From Aquamicrobium sp. (lineage in GTDB: Bacteria > Pseudomonadota > Alphaproteobacteria > Rhizobiales > Rhizobiaceae), in contig NZ_JAMLIE010000005.1 of assembly GCF_023954335.1 (NCBI RefSeq), positions 62,001 to 126,000 of the forward strand: a stretch of 64,000 nucleotides of DNA, given 5' to 3'. Below, in pieces: positions 18,098 to 26,313 of the stretch; position 1 is the stretch's first letter, and each line of letters opens with the position of its first letter. The translations under genes and the position numbers were made by a program. The notes under the pieces were generated by a model that saw nothing but the letters and a program-made list of their open reading frames with translations, searched no databases and was not told where the DNA came from.

Positions 18098-19071
18098 TCC
18101 AGGCCGGCCCTGATCGTATCGATCCAGTCGGTGCCGAACTGGCCGATATATTTGTCGTAGGCCGGGGCTGCCGCTTCCTGGAACTTGGCGAAGTCGACCT
18201 CGTTCACCTGGGCCGAGACGCGCATTTCCTCAAGGGCCTTGTTCTCTTCCGCCTCGGCGGCCTCGAACGTCGCCTGCGTGATCGACTGCCCGACCTCGAT
18301 GAAGACGCGCTGCTGCTCCTCGGTCAGCTGGCTCCAGAACGCGTTCGAGGCGACGAGGAAGCTAGGGGCGTAGTTGTGAGAGGTCAGCGAAAGCTTGTTC
18401 GCGACCTGATAGAGCTTGGCCTCGTAGAAGCCGTAGATCGCGGCCTCGGCCCCGTCGACGACGCCCGTCTCCAGCGCGGTGTAGACTTCCGTCCAGTTGA
18501 TCGGGGTCGGGTTGGCGCCGAGCATGCGGAACACGTCCTGACGCAGCTGCCCGCCGGGCAGCCGGATCTTCAGCCCCTTCATATCCGCCGGCTCCCTGAT
18601 CTCGACCGGAGACAGGACGTGGCGGAAGCCGTTCTCATAGACGCCCAGCACCTTGACCTGGGTGGCGGCCTCGGCGGTCTCGATGATCTCGTCGCGGAAA
18701 TCCCCGTCGATCACCTTCTGGACGTGCGCGCGGTCGGAGAACAGCCAGGGCAGGTCGAACACGCCGAGCTTCGGATGCGCCTCGACGACCGGCGTGACGA
18801 TGTTGGCGAGCTCGAGGGAGCCGAGCTGGAGCAGCTCCAGCGTCGTCTGCTCGTTCCCGAGCTGACCGAACGGAAAGAAGCGGAACTCGAACTGGCCCGG
18901 CAGCGCTTCCTCGATCGCCTTGACGAAGAGCTGCGACTGCTGCGCCTGCGGCGAGATTTCCGATGTGACGTAGGCGACGCGGACGACCTTCTGGGCCTGG
19001 GCCGGCGCCGCCCATGCGACGACGGCGAGGCCGGCAACCGCCAGCGCACCGGCGCGGATAACCTTCATCAT
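18094..19071 (-). CDS. TRAP transporter substrate-binding protein (DctP type)
   Basis: About 325 residues with a Sec signal ending APAQAQ and a DctP/TAXI-independent fold: RFFPFGQLGNE near residue 65, GLKIRLPGG with the conserved ligand-carboxylate Arg, and DGAEAAIYGFYEAKLYQ. The ATG at 19071 (GGGAG 8 bases upstream) is preferred to 19086. DctP proteins bind organic acids in the periplasm; the divergent CoA-ester genes suggest a carboxylate that is activated to a CoA thioester after import. Confidence 0.92.
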   Translation of the reverse strand: MMKVIRAGALAVAGLAVVAWAAPAQAQKVVRVAYVTSEISPQAQQSQLFVKAIEEALPGQFEFRFFPFGQLGNEQTTLELLQLGSLELANIVTPVVEAHPKLGVFDLPWLFSDRAHVQKVIDGDFRDEIIETAEAATQVKVLGVYENGFRHVLSPVEIREPADMKGLKIRLPGGQLRQDVFRMLGANPTPINWTEVYTALETGVVDGAEAAIYGFYEAKLYQVANKLSLTSHNYAPSFLVASNAFWSQLTEEQQRVFIEVGQSITQATFEAAEAEENKALEEMRVSAQVNEVDFAKFQEAAAPAYDKYIGQFGTDWIDTIRAGLE

Positions 19072-19317
19072 GCGTATGTCTCCCATTGCAGTGTTTACGA
19101 TTTAATCGACAAAATTTTGCCGAGTGAAGGACGCTTGTCAAGCGCCATTGATCGGATCGAACGGACGAACGCACAAGGGGCATATTGCGGATGCGATTAA
19201 TTTCATATGCCTATATGATTGAAAAATATTGATAATTTTCCTTCTAAAAATCGCCGCCTTACGCATGTTGCCCGGCGATAAAGCACGGCGTACCGCTAAA
19301 TTCAGCCCCTTGCGCTG

Positions 19318-19345
19318 TTGACACTCAGACGCTGTTTTGTATTTT
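19318..19345 (+). promoter_or_regulatory. Candidate sigma70 promoter of the CitE / CoA-transferase operon
   Basis: A consensus TTGACA at 19318-19323 is followed after 16 bases by TATTTT at 19340-19345, ending 23 bases before the lyase start codon. It is the 3' edge of a 297-base divergent, locally A+T-rich gap (19072-19368) that otherwise contains no gene and should hold the control sites for both the TRAP operon and this one. Confidence 0.5.
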
Positions 19346-19368
19346 GTATCGAAAAATTTGAGAGTGCC

Positions 19369-20214
19369 ATGCGAAGCAAGCTTTTCGTTCCCGGCTCGCG
19401 CCCGGAACTGTTCTCGAAGGCGTTGGCGTCGGACGCCGATGCGGTATCGTTCGATCTTGAGGACTCCGTCGTCGAGGAGCGGAAAGAAGCGGCCCGGGCC
19501 AGCGTCGCCCGGCTCCTCGCACAGCAGCCGGGGGATGGCGGCAAGGCGCTTGTCGTGCGCATCAACGGCCTGGATAGCCCTCATTTCGCGGCGGACCTGC
19601 ACGCCCTGGCCCCGCTGCCGAACATCATTCTCAACCTGCCGAAGATCGATTCGGCCGAACAGCTCAAGGCGGCGCTGGCCCGGGCGCCGCGCCGCGAGGA
19701 CGGTCAGCCGCATCGGGTGCTCGCCAACATCGAGAGCCCCGCGGGCCTGCGCAATGCGGCGGCCATCGCCGCCGTCGACGGCGTCATGGGTCTCCAGATC
19801 GGTTTCGGCGACCTGTTCATAACGCTGGGCGCCAGGCACATGCCGGAGCTTGTCCGGCATGTGCGCATCGCCGTCCGGCTCGCCGCGGCCGAGGCCTCGA
19901 TCCCCTGCTTCGACGGGGCGTTCGTGAACGTGGCCGACGAAGCCGGCTTCGTCGCCGAGGCCGAGGCGGCCCGCGCGCTGGGCTTTTCCGGCAAGAGCTG
20001 CATTCATCCCCGCCAGATAGCGGCGGCCAATCGGGCCTTCCTGCCCACCGACGAGGAGCTCGCCGCGGCGCGCGCGATTGTCGAGGCAGCCGAGGCAAGG
20101 GCCGGCATCGGCGCCTTCATGTTGGACGGGCGGATGATCGACTTCCCCTTTATCGAGCAGGCCCGCCGCCAATTGAGGATGGCCACGGCCTATGCGCATT
20201 CAGAAGGCATGTGA
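19369..20214 (+). CDS. CitE-like CoA-ester lyase (HpcH/HpaI aldolase superfamily)
   Basis: A 281-residue TIM-barrel lyase. It begins RSKLFVPGSRPEL, has VSFDLEDSV (metal-binding acidic region), LVVRINGLDS (catalytic Arg), ANIESPAGL (Glu ligand) and the C-terminal GKSCIHPRQI. Relatives are citrate lyase beta, malyl-CoA and citramalyl-CoA lyases, which cleave a 3-hydroxyacyl-CoA to acetyl-CoA plus an oxoacid. The ATG at 19369 matches the family N-terminus; the upstream TTG extension is rejected. First gene of an operon with a CoA-transferase and a cysteine hydrolase. Confidence 0.88.
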   Translation: MRSKLFVPGSRPELFSKALASDADAVSFDLEDSVVEERKEAARASVARLLAQQPGDGGKALVVRINGLDSPHFAADLHALAPLPNIILNLPKIDSAEQLKAALARAPRREDGQPHRVLANIESPAGLRNAAAIAAVDGVMGLQIGFGDLFITLGARHMPELVRHVRIAVRLAAAEASIPCFDGAFVNVADEAGFVAEAEAARALGFSGKSCIHPRQIAAANRAFLPTDEELAAARAIVEAAEARAGIGAFMLDGRMIDFPFIEQARRQLRMATAYAHSEGM

Positions 20215-20218
20215 TTGA

Positions 20219-21454
20219 ATGAAGACGACCCGGACTGACCATGTATCCGCCCATGCGGACCCACTGCCGGACCCACTGCCGGGCCCGCTGTCGGGCCTGA
20301 AGGTCGTCGACTGCGCGACGTTGTTCGCCGGCCCCCTGTGCGCCTCGATGCTGGGAGATTTCGGCGCGGACGTCATCAAGATCGAGCACCCGACCGGAGA
20401 CCCGCTTCGCCGGATGGGCTACGAGAAGGACGGCCACGGCCTGTGGTGGAAGGTCGTCTCGCGCAACAAGAGGACGATCGCGCTGAATCTGAAGGAGCCG
20501 GAAGACAAGGAAATCTTCAAGGCGCTGATCTCGGAGGCCGACGTCCTGGTCGAGAACTTCCGCACCGGAACGCTCGAAAGCTGGGGACTGGGCTGGGAGG
20601 ACCTCCAGGCGATCAATCCGAAGCTGGTCATGCTGCGGGTCACGGGCTTCGGCCAGACCGGCCCCTATGCCCGCCGGGCCGGATTCGGCACGCTCGCCGA
20701 GGCCATGAGCGGTTTCGCGCATGTGACCGGAGAGCCGGACGGCGCCCCCACCCTGCCGCCGTTCGGCCTGGCCGACGGCGTCGCCGCCTACTGGGGCACG
20801 TTCGCCGTGATGTTCGCGCTCTACGAGCGGGACGCCAAAGGCTCGGGCCTCGGGCAGTATATCGACCTCGCGATCTACGAGCCGCTGTTCTCGCTACTGG
20901 GCGCTCAGGCCACCGTTTTCGACCAGCTCGGCATCATCCAGAACCGCACGGGCAACCGCTCCGTGAACAACGCGCCGCGCAACGCCTATCGCACGCGCGA
21001 GGGACGCTGGGTCGCTCTGTCGGCCGCGGCGCCTTCCATCGTCCAGCGTGTCCTGACATTGACCGGCGGCAGCGAATGGGCGGCCGACCCGCGCTTCGCG
21101 ACGACCGAGGGGCGGCTGGCCGCGGTCGACGAGATCGACGAGGTGATCGGCGGATGGATCGGCGAACGCAGCCTCGCCGAGGTGATCAGCGCGTTCGAGA
21201 AGGCCAATGCCGCCATCGCCCCAATCTACGATATCGAGCAGGCGATGAGCGACCCGCAGTTCATCGCGAGGCAGACGGTCACGCATATCGATGACGAGGA
21301 TCTGGGACTCATGGCGATGCAGAACGTGTTTCCCCGCATGTCGCGGACGCCGGGCAGGATTCGCTGGGGCGGGCCGCGGGTCGACCAGCACCGCGCCGAG
21401 ATTCTCGACGAGCTGAAGGCCGGCAAGCGGCAGGGCGCGGAGTCCGGACGATGA
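20219..21454 (+). CDS. Family III (CaiB/BaiF) CoA-transferase
   Basis: A 411-residue enzyme with the family landmarks KVVDCATLFAGPL, GADVIKIEHPTGD, SRNKRTIALNL and VENFRTGTLESWGLG. The stretch that normally reads Tyr-Asp-Leu with a nucleophilic Asp reads GFGTLAEAMSG here, with Gly157 at the Asp position; I have seen this variant in other alphaproteobacterial members, so it may define a subgroup rather than a dead enzyme. The first 24 residues are a repeat-encoded proline-rich run that family members lack. It starts 4 bases after the lyase stop. Confidence 0.86.
   Translation: MKTTRTDHVSAHADPLPDPLPGPLSGLKVVDCATLFAGPLCASMLGDFGADVIKIEHPTGDPLRRMGYEKDGHGLWWKVVSRNKRTIALNLKEPEDKEIFKALISEADVLVENFRTGTLESWGLGWEDLQAINPKLVMLRVTGFGQTGPYARRAGFGTLAEAMSGFAHVTGEPDGAPTLPPFGLADGVAAYWGTFAVMFALYERDAKGSGLGQYIDLAIYEPLFSLLGAQATVFDQLGIIQNRTGNRSVNNAPRNAYRTREGRWVALSAAAPSIVQRVLTLTGGSEWAADPRFATTEGRLAAVDEIDEVIGGWIGERSLAEVISAFEKANAAIAPIYDIEQAMSDPQFIARQTVTHIDDEDLGLMAMQNVFPRMSRTPGRIRWGGPRVDQHRAEILDELKAGKRQGAESGR
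20256..20291. repeat. Three 12-bp tandem repeats in the CoA-transferase N-terminus
   Basis: Two identical CGGACCCACTGC units and one diverged copy encode Asp-Pro-Leu-Pro / Gly-Pro-Leu-Ser. They add a proline-rich arm ahead of the conserved domain and look like a slippage product. Confidence 0.75.
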
Positions 21455-22161
21455 GGCCCTGGGACCGGTATCTGGACGACGAGGTGCGCGGCGTCATTGC
21501 CAAGGCAAGGTTCTCGCGCCGCATCGGGCTCGGGAAGAAGCCGTGCATCGTCGCGATCGACTGCCAGAAATACATGGTCGGCGAAGAGGGCGCGGACGAA
21601 TTGTGGCCTTCCAGCTGCGGCGCCTTCGGCCGCGCGAATCTGGAGCGCGGCGCCCATCTCGTCAGGTCGGCCCAGCAGATGGGCATTCCGGTGTTCTTCA
21701 CGCTGTTCGAGGTCGATCCGAACGGCGCCGACATCGGGGTCTACGGCCGCAAGCGCGACCTGCTCCGCTCCGACAAATGGTGCCTGGCAGGCACGGAAGG
21801 CGCCGAGCTGGCCGAAAGCTTCCGGCCGTCCGCGCGCGACATCGTCTTCGTCAAGAAGAAGCCTTCCGGCTTCCACGGCACGCCTCTGCTCGGCTACCTG
21901 ATCGATCGGGCCATCGACACGGTGATCATCATCGGCGGCGCGACGTCGAATTGCGTCAGGGCGACCGTGTTCGACAGCGCGTCCTACAATTTCAGGACCA
22001 TCGTCGCCGAGGATGCGGTGTTCGACCGGATACCCATCTCCCACGCCATCAGCCTGTTCGACATGGACCGTCAGTTTGCCGACGTCCTGCCCGTCGACGA
22101 CATTCTCGACGCCCTCCGCAAGGATCATGCGGAGAGCGGGACGGTCGCGCGGCAAGCCTGA
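21451..22161 (+). CDS. Isochorismatase-superfamily cysteine hydrolase (N-carbamoylsarcosine-amidase-like)
   Basis: A 236-residue alpha/beta hydrolase with the catalytic triad in place: Asp37 (VAIDCQKYM), a Lys in FVKKKPSGF (about 135-137) and Cys168 (GGATSNCVRATVF), preceded by the usual cis-peptide region. Length and the N-terminal DRYLDDEVRGVI extension resemble N-carbamoylsarcosine amidohydrolases, which hydrolyse ureido amides. It overlaps the CoA-transferase stop (ATGA). An amide or ureide hydrolysis connected with the CoA-ester pathway is likely; the substrate is unknown. Confidence 0.85.
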   Translation: MRPWDRYLDDEVRGVIAKARFSRRIGLGKKPCIVAIDCQKYMVGEEGADELWPSSCGAFGRANLERGAHLVRSAQQMGIPVFFTLFEVDPNGADIGVYGRKRDLLRSDKWCLAGTEGAELAESFRPSARDIVFVKKKPSGFHGTPLLGYLIDRAIDTVIIIGGATSNCVRATVFDSASYNFRTIVAEDAVFDRIPISHAISLFDMDRQFADVLPVDDILDALRKDHAESGTVARQA

Positions 22162-22193
22162 CGGCGCCTTGCGGCAAGGCGGGAAAGGCAGGC

Positions 22194-22325
22194 TCAGGCG
22201 GCCAGGATCGCGTCTATCGCGTCTTCGAGTTGCTTGTCTGCGGCGGCCAGCCTGGTCTCGATGGCCTTGAGCGTTTCCTCGTCGTCGTGGCGGCGAACTT
22301 GTGCCCTTGCAATGTCCTCCTCGAC
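22194..22325 (-). pseudogene. C-terminal remnant of an unrecognised helical protein
   Basis: The minus frame ending at 22194 encodes about 43 residues rich in Glu, Ala, Asp and Arg (for example TLKAIETRLAAADKQLEDAI), a typical amphipathic helix ending a protein. Upstream of about 22325 the frame becomes Arg-rich noise that is antisense to an ABC remnant, so only the tail survives. I do not recognise the family. Confidence 0.4.
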
Positions 22326-22347
22326 ACGCTCGGGGGCCGGACCGAGG

Positions 22348-23754
22348 CTATACGCGCCTGCTGCTCGCCTCTGTGCCAAAGCTCGGCACCGGCTGGCTCG
22401 GCGGGCTGGAGAACGACCCCGCCTTCTCGCGCGTCGGCCGGGCATCGCTGCTCGGCAACGGCTGACGGCCGGCGGGCCCGGCTACGGCAGCAGGCACCAG
22501 CGGCGGGGGCGTCTTTATCCGCCCGCGCCCGGCGCTGGCGGCTCTTCCGGTGCGGGGGCCGGCGACGGAATGTACCTCGTCGGCGTGGCAAAGGCGGTCG
22601 CGGCCGCTCGCCTTGGCCCGGTAGAGCGCGTCGTCGGCGCGCTTGAGGACATCGTCCATCGCCATGCCCGGATGCGCGGCGGCGCTGCCTATGCTGACCG
22701 TCATCGGGGCGAGCGCCCGGCCGGTATCGAGCGGGTTGTCCCTGACCGCCTGCATGATCGTCTCCGCCACGGTGGCCGCGGCTGCGTTTGCGCTCGCCGG
22801 CAGCAGGACGGCGAACTCCTCGCCGCCGAGCCGGCCGAGGCTGGCCCGCGGCGGCAGGACTGTCGAGGCGACCTCGACGAAATGCCGGAGCGCCTTGTCG
22901 CCGACGGCGTGGCCGTGGCGGTCGTTGAGCTGCTTGAAATGGTCGAGGTCGAGGAACAGCAGCGTCCCCGCGCCGCCGTCGCGGCCCTGCGCGAAATGGC
23001 GCGAGCAGGCGTCGATGAACGCGCGCCGCGACAGCGCGCCGGTCAGGTCGTCATAGGCCAGCGCCCGCTCCAGCCTCGCGACGGTCCGTCCCTGAACGAG
23101 CAGGATCGCCGACAGGTAGACCAGCGGGAACACGAGGATGCGGATGGACGAGACGGCGAGGTTCCACGCCGTCGGGTCGGCGAAGTAGCTCGAGCCGTCG
23201 ATGCCCGACGCGATCGTCACGAACCTCGCCAGGAAGAAGGCCGAGACCGTGGAGGCCGAGACGATCGCGAACACGACGAACGCGGCCGGCGCGTCGGCGT
23301 TTCCCCGGCCGCGCCAGATCGTGCGGGCGATGGCGGCGAAGATGACGGAGGCCGTCCCGGCGCCGATGACGCTGGTGACGCCGCCCTGGATAAGTGCGAA
23401 GGCGACGTGGAAAACGGTGAACGCCGCGACGACGGCCGCGATGGTGAGCGGGCGCAGCGCCGGCATCGACAGGAACTGCCGGAAGCTCGACAGCAAAAGC
23501 AGGCAGGCGAGAATGACCAGCGGCGATTCCGGCAGGCCGATCAGGTTGGGCGGCAGGACCAGCTTTCCGGCGGCGCCGAGCCCGATGGCGAACGAGCCCA
23601 GCATGGCCGAGGCGGCGAAGCTCGACAGGCCCGCCACCCGCGACGCGCGCAGGCAAAGGAAGATGATCGCCATGATGGCGATGGCGATGGCCGAGGCGAT
23701 GAGGATGAAAGTCACGTGATATGCCGCCCTGCGCTCGCCCCCGATCCGCCGCAC
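22348..23754 (-). CDS. Membrane-anchored GGDEF protein (diguanylate cyclase)
   Basis: A 468-residue protein with an N-terminal region of about six or seven transmembrane helices (residues 15-225), then a GGDEF domain from about 235 (DDLTGALSRRAF) containing the active GGEEF motif and DLDHFKQLNDRHGH metal/substrate loop. It should make cyclic di-GMP at the inner membrane. The domain normally ends soon after ALYRAKASGRDR; here about 80 further residues follow, the last 39 being antisense to the ABC ATPase remnant. The natural stop was probably lost in the rearrangement at 22.3-22.5 kb and the tail is likely non-native. Confidence 0.87.
   Translation of the reverse strand: MRRIGGERRAAYHVTFILIASAIAIAIMAIIFLCLRASRVAGLSSFAASAMLGSFAIGLGAAGKLVLPPNLIGLPESPLVILACLLLLSSFRQFLSMPALRPLTIAAVVAAFTVFHVAFALIQGGVTSVIGAGTASVIFAAIARTIWRGRGNADAPAAFVVFAIVSASTVSAFFLARFVTIASGIDGSSYFADPTAWNLAVSSIRILVFPLVYLSAILLVQGRTVARLERALAYDDLTGALSRRAFIDACSRHFAQGRDGGAGTLLFLDLDHFKQLNDRHGHAVGDKALRHFVEVASTVLPPRASLGRLGGEEFAVLLPASANAAAATVAETIMQAVRDNPLDTGRALAPMTVSIGSAAAHPGMAMDDVLKRADDALYRAKASGRDRLCHADEVHSVAGPRTGRAASAGRGRIKTPPPLVPAAVAGPAGRQPLPSSDARPTREKAGSFSSPPSQPVPSFGTEASSRRV
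22349..22465 (+). pseudogene. C-terminal remnant of an oligopeptide-type ABC ATPase
   Basis: Thirty-eight plus-strand codons before a stop read YTRLLLASVPKLGTG and continue to a normal-looking C-terminus. The PYTRxLLASVP motif is characteristic of the end of dipeptide/oligopeptide ABC transporter ATP-binding proteins. Nothing recognisable precedes it, so the rest of the gene has been lost at about 22348. It lies antisense to the last 39 codons of the GGDEF gene. Confidence 0.6.
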
Positions 23755-23848
23755 CGAAACCCATGCCCTAGGGATAGGCGATCTTCCTCAACGTCAGGTT
23801 AGGCGGTCGAGGAAAATCTTAGCGATCGGCGCGCGGCCCTGTGGATAT

Positions 23849-24787
23849 TCACTCCAGCTCGACGGCGATGTCCTCGACAGCCGGCGCCTTGCCGATCAGC
23901 CCGCGCCCGGCCATGAAGGCGCCGAAGCGGGCGTAGCGGGCGCGGTCGAGGGCGAAGGGCCGCTTGGCGAAGCGCGGCAGCGTGTCGGTCCAGGCCTGAC
24001 GGTTGAGCGCGTTGTCGAGGTCGGGATAGGCGCGCACGAACAGCGCCCAGCTCTCCTGCGGATGGTTGGTCAGGTGCACCGCGCCCTGCTCGACCGCCTC
24101 GAGGAAGCGCTTGAGGCGCGCGTCGCCGGCGAGGTCGGGCCGGGTGACGAAGATCAGCTCGTCATAGGCCGGAACGCCGTTCTCCTCGGGAAAGAAGGCG
24201 CGGCCTTCATGGCCTTCGAGCCGGATCTGGGTCAGCTCGAAATTGCGGAAGCCGCCGATGGTGGCGTCGACCTGCCCGGAGATCAGCGAGGCGGTCAGCG
24301 CGAAATTGACGTTGACCAGCTCGACGCTCTTCGGGTCGACGCCGGCCGTTTCCAGCATCTGCCCGAGCATCGCGTCCTCGAAGCCAGAGACGGAGAAGCC
24401 GATGCGCTTGCCGGCGAGGTCGCCGATCTCCTTGATCGGGCCGTCGGCGAGGACGGTCAGCGTGTTGAGCGGCGTCTCGACCAGCGTGCCGAACCGGACG
24501 AGCGGCACGCCGGCCGCGTGGTCGAGATAAAGGTTCGGCTGGTAGTGGATGCCGATATCGGCCTGGCCGGAGGCGACGGCGCGCGGCACGATCGACGGGT
24601 CGGACGGCGGCAGCAGCTCGACCTCGAGCCCGGCCTTCTCGAACAGGCCGAGCTCGCGCGCCACCACCAGCGGCGCGTGGTCGGGATTGACGAACCATTC
24701 GAGCAGGACGGTGAGCCTGTCGGCGGCTTGCGCCGCGCCGCCCATGGCGAGGCCGAGGAGAAGGGCGAGGGCCGTCTTGCGTATCAT
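23849..24787 (-). CDS. thiY: ABC transporter substrate-binding protein for a thiamine precursor (ThiY/NMT1 family)
   Basis: A 312-residue protein with a Sec signal ending AAQA and an NMT1/THI5-like domain: LLEWFVNPDHAPLVVARELGLF, then IGIHYQPN and TIGGFRNFE. This family binds formylaminopyrimidine or hydroxymethylpyrimidine, thiamine-pyrimidine precursors. The ATG at 24787 follows AAGGA by about 8 bases. It is 35 bases behind thiX and under the TPP riboswitch at 25684-25778, which strongly supports the thiamine assignment. Confidence 0.9.
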   Translation of the reverse strand: MIRKTALALLLGLAMGGAAQAADRLTVLLEWFVNPDHAPLVVARELGLFEKAGLEVELLPPSDPSIVPRAVASGQADIGIHYQPNLYLDHAAGVPLVRFGTLVETPLNTLTVLADGPIKEIGDLAGKRIGFSVSGFEDAMLGQMLETAGVDPKSVELVNVNFALTASLISGQVDATIGGFRNFELTQIRLEGHEGRAFFPEENGVPAYDELIFVTRPDLAGDARLKRFLEAVEQGAVHLTNHPQESWALFVRAYPDLDNALNRQAWTDTLPRFAKRPFALDRARYARFGAFMAGRGLIGKAPAVEDIAVELE

Positions 24788-24822
24788 CTTCGGTTTCCTT
24801 TTGTCGGGTTGGTGAAGGGGGA

Positions 24823-25566
24823 TCATCGTTCCTGCGCCCAGGGCGTGAGGCGCGGCGCCAGCGCGTCGACCGCCCGGCGCAGGGCGAGCGTCAGCACGGC
24901 GAGGATCGCCATCGCCGCGAACACCGTGTCGGTCTGCATGCGGGCATTGGCCTGGATCATGACGAAGCCGAGCCCCGCCGAGGCGCCGACCCATTCGCCG
25001 ACCACCGCGCCGAGCGGCGCCAGCGGCGCGGCGACGCGCAGGCCGGAGATCAGCGCCGGCAGCGCCAGCGGCGCGCGCACGTGGACGAGCGCCTGCCAGC
25101 GGCTCGCCGATGTCAGCGCCGTCGCGTCGAGGATCTCGGGGTCGATGCGGCGCAGGCCGTCGGCGAAGGCCGAGGCGACCGGAAAGAAGATGATGAGCGT
25201 CGTCATCACCACCTTCGAGGCCATGCCGAAGCCGAACCACAGGACGAGGACGGGCGCGAGGACGAAGACGGGAAAGGCCTGCAATACCAGCACCAGCGGC
25301 CAGACCATGCGGCCGAACCGCGGCAGCGCCGCGACGGCGAGCGCGGTCGCGATGCCGAGCAGCGTCCCCGCCGCGAAGCCGGCGGCGATCTCGCCCGTCG
25401 TCACCAGCGTGTGGTCGAGGAGGTGGCGCCACTGGCGCGGGAAAACCGCGATGACGTCGAGGGGCGCGGGCAGGATGTAGCGCGGCGGCGCGACCAGCCA
25501 CACGATGGCCTGCCACGCCGCGACCAGCGTCAGCATCGTCCGCACCGCCCCCGACAAGGCGCGCAT
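24823..25566 (-). CDS. thiX: ABC transporter permease for a thiamine precursor (ThiX)
   Basis: A 247-residue permease of the NitT/TauT/ThiX class with five or six helices and the ATPase-docking EAA-like loop around ALTSASRWQALVHVRAPLALPAL. SD TAGGAG lies 7 bases before the ATG. It is the first gene behind the TPP riboswitch. The companion ATPase gene (thiZ) expected in this operon is not present anywhere in the window. Confidence 0.9.
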   Translation of the reverse strand: MRALSGAVRTMLTLVAAWQAIVWLVAPPRYILPAPLDVIAVFPRQWRHLLDHTLVTTGEIAAGFAAGTLLGIATALAVAALPRFGRMVWPLVLVLQAFPVFVLAPVLVLWFGFGMASKVVMTTLIIFFPVASAFADGLRRIDPEILDATALTSASRWQALVHVRAPLALPALISGLRVAAPLAPLGAVVGEWVGASAGLGFVMIQANARMQTDTVFAAMAILAVLTLALRRAVDALAPRLTPWAQER

Positions 25567-25683
25567 CGCTTTTCTCCTACCGGCGGGAAGCGGGTGGCTC
25601 GGGCAGGGATAGAAGAAGCATGGGCGATCTCCCGACTTTCATCACGGAGATCCGGTTGAGCGAAGAAGAGGAAATCGGCCTTG

Positions 25684-25778
25684 GCCCTTGTTCCGTTCCT
25701 ACGCCGGCATGATCCGGATCAGGTTCAAGGGTCCGGCTCACCGCCGTCTCAGCGCCGTTCGGCGCTCCCCTCGGAATG
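25684..25778 (-). promoter_or_regulatory. TPP (thiamine pyrophosphate) riboswitch
   Basis: On the minus strand the conserved THI-box core is intact: GGGGAGC start, variable stem, GCTGAGA (tctcag at 25747-25752 on the plus strand), GGACCCTTGAACCTGATCCGG, and the closing GTAGGAA. It lies about 118 bases upstream of thiX. Binding of TPP should shut down thiX-thiY. The intervening leader also contains a possible 14-codon upstream frame beginning ATGCTTCTTCTATCC, of unknown relevance. Confidence 0.95.
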
Positions 25779-25846
25779 GATCATCTCTAGAGCGCCGGCC
25801 GCCGCGCCGTCAAGCCTTTCGATCGAAGGCGGTGCGGCGCGGAACG

Positions 25847-26287
25847 CTATTGCGCCGGATCGCCGGTGTCGCCCTGCAATCCGGCCGCCTCGATGCCGTG
25901 GAGGGCGCAGATCTCGTCGTTCGGCGAGGTGTCGCCGCTGATGCCCACCGCGCCGACGATGCCGCCCGCCGCGTCGCGCACGAGCACGCCGCCCGGCACG
26001 GGCACCATGCGGCCCTGCGACATGTCGGACAGCGCGTTGAAGAAGTGCGGCAGGGCCTCGGCGCGGCGGGCGAGCTCGCGTCCGCCGAAGCCCATGCCGA
26101 GCGTGCCCCACGCCTTGCCGGTCGCGATCTGCGGCCGCAGGAGCGAGGAGCCGTCCTCGCGCATCATGCAGACGGTGACGCCGCCGGCATCGAGGACGAC
26201 GACGGTCAGCGGCGCCAGCCCGAGTTCGCGGCCTTTCGCCAGGGACTGCGTGCAGATCGTCTGCGCCTGCGCCAGTGTCACGGTCAT
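25847..26287 (-). CDS. GlcG/HbpS-like heme-degrading-family (DUF336) protein
   Basis: A 146-residue protein of the GlcG/HbpS family: begins with a long helix (TLAQAQTICTQSLAKG), then PLTVVVLDAGG, central FFNALSDMSQGRMVPVPGG and GAVGISGDTSPNDE. Members occur beside catabolic dehydrogenases and bind small ligands or heme; the biochemical role is poorly fixed. The ATG at 26287 lies behind a purine-rich GAAGGG. It follows the truncated solute-binding gene by 26 bases. Confidence 0.82.
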   Translation of the reverse strand: MTVTLAQAQTICTQSLAKGRELGLAPLTVVVLDAGGVTVCMMREDGSSLLRPQIATGKAWGTLGMGFGGRELARRAEALPHFFNALSDMSQGRMVPVPGGVLVRDAAGGIVGAVGISGDTSPNDEICALHGIEAAGLQGDTGDPAQ

Positions 26288-26313
26288 CGTCTTGCCCTTC
26301 CCTGTCGTCGTGT

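Noticed and set aside
22349..22465. ABC ATPase remnant as the missing ThiZ
   Set aside because: The PYTRLLLASVP end is typical of oligopeptide-type ATPases, not of ThiZ/NitT-class ATPases.
23762..23848. Possible regulatory RNA between thiY and the GGDEF gene
   Set aside because: The short gap shows no conserved riboswitch motif or convincing hairpin with a U-run.
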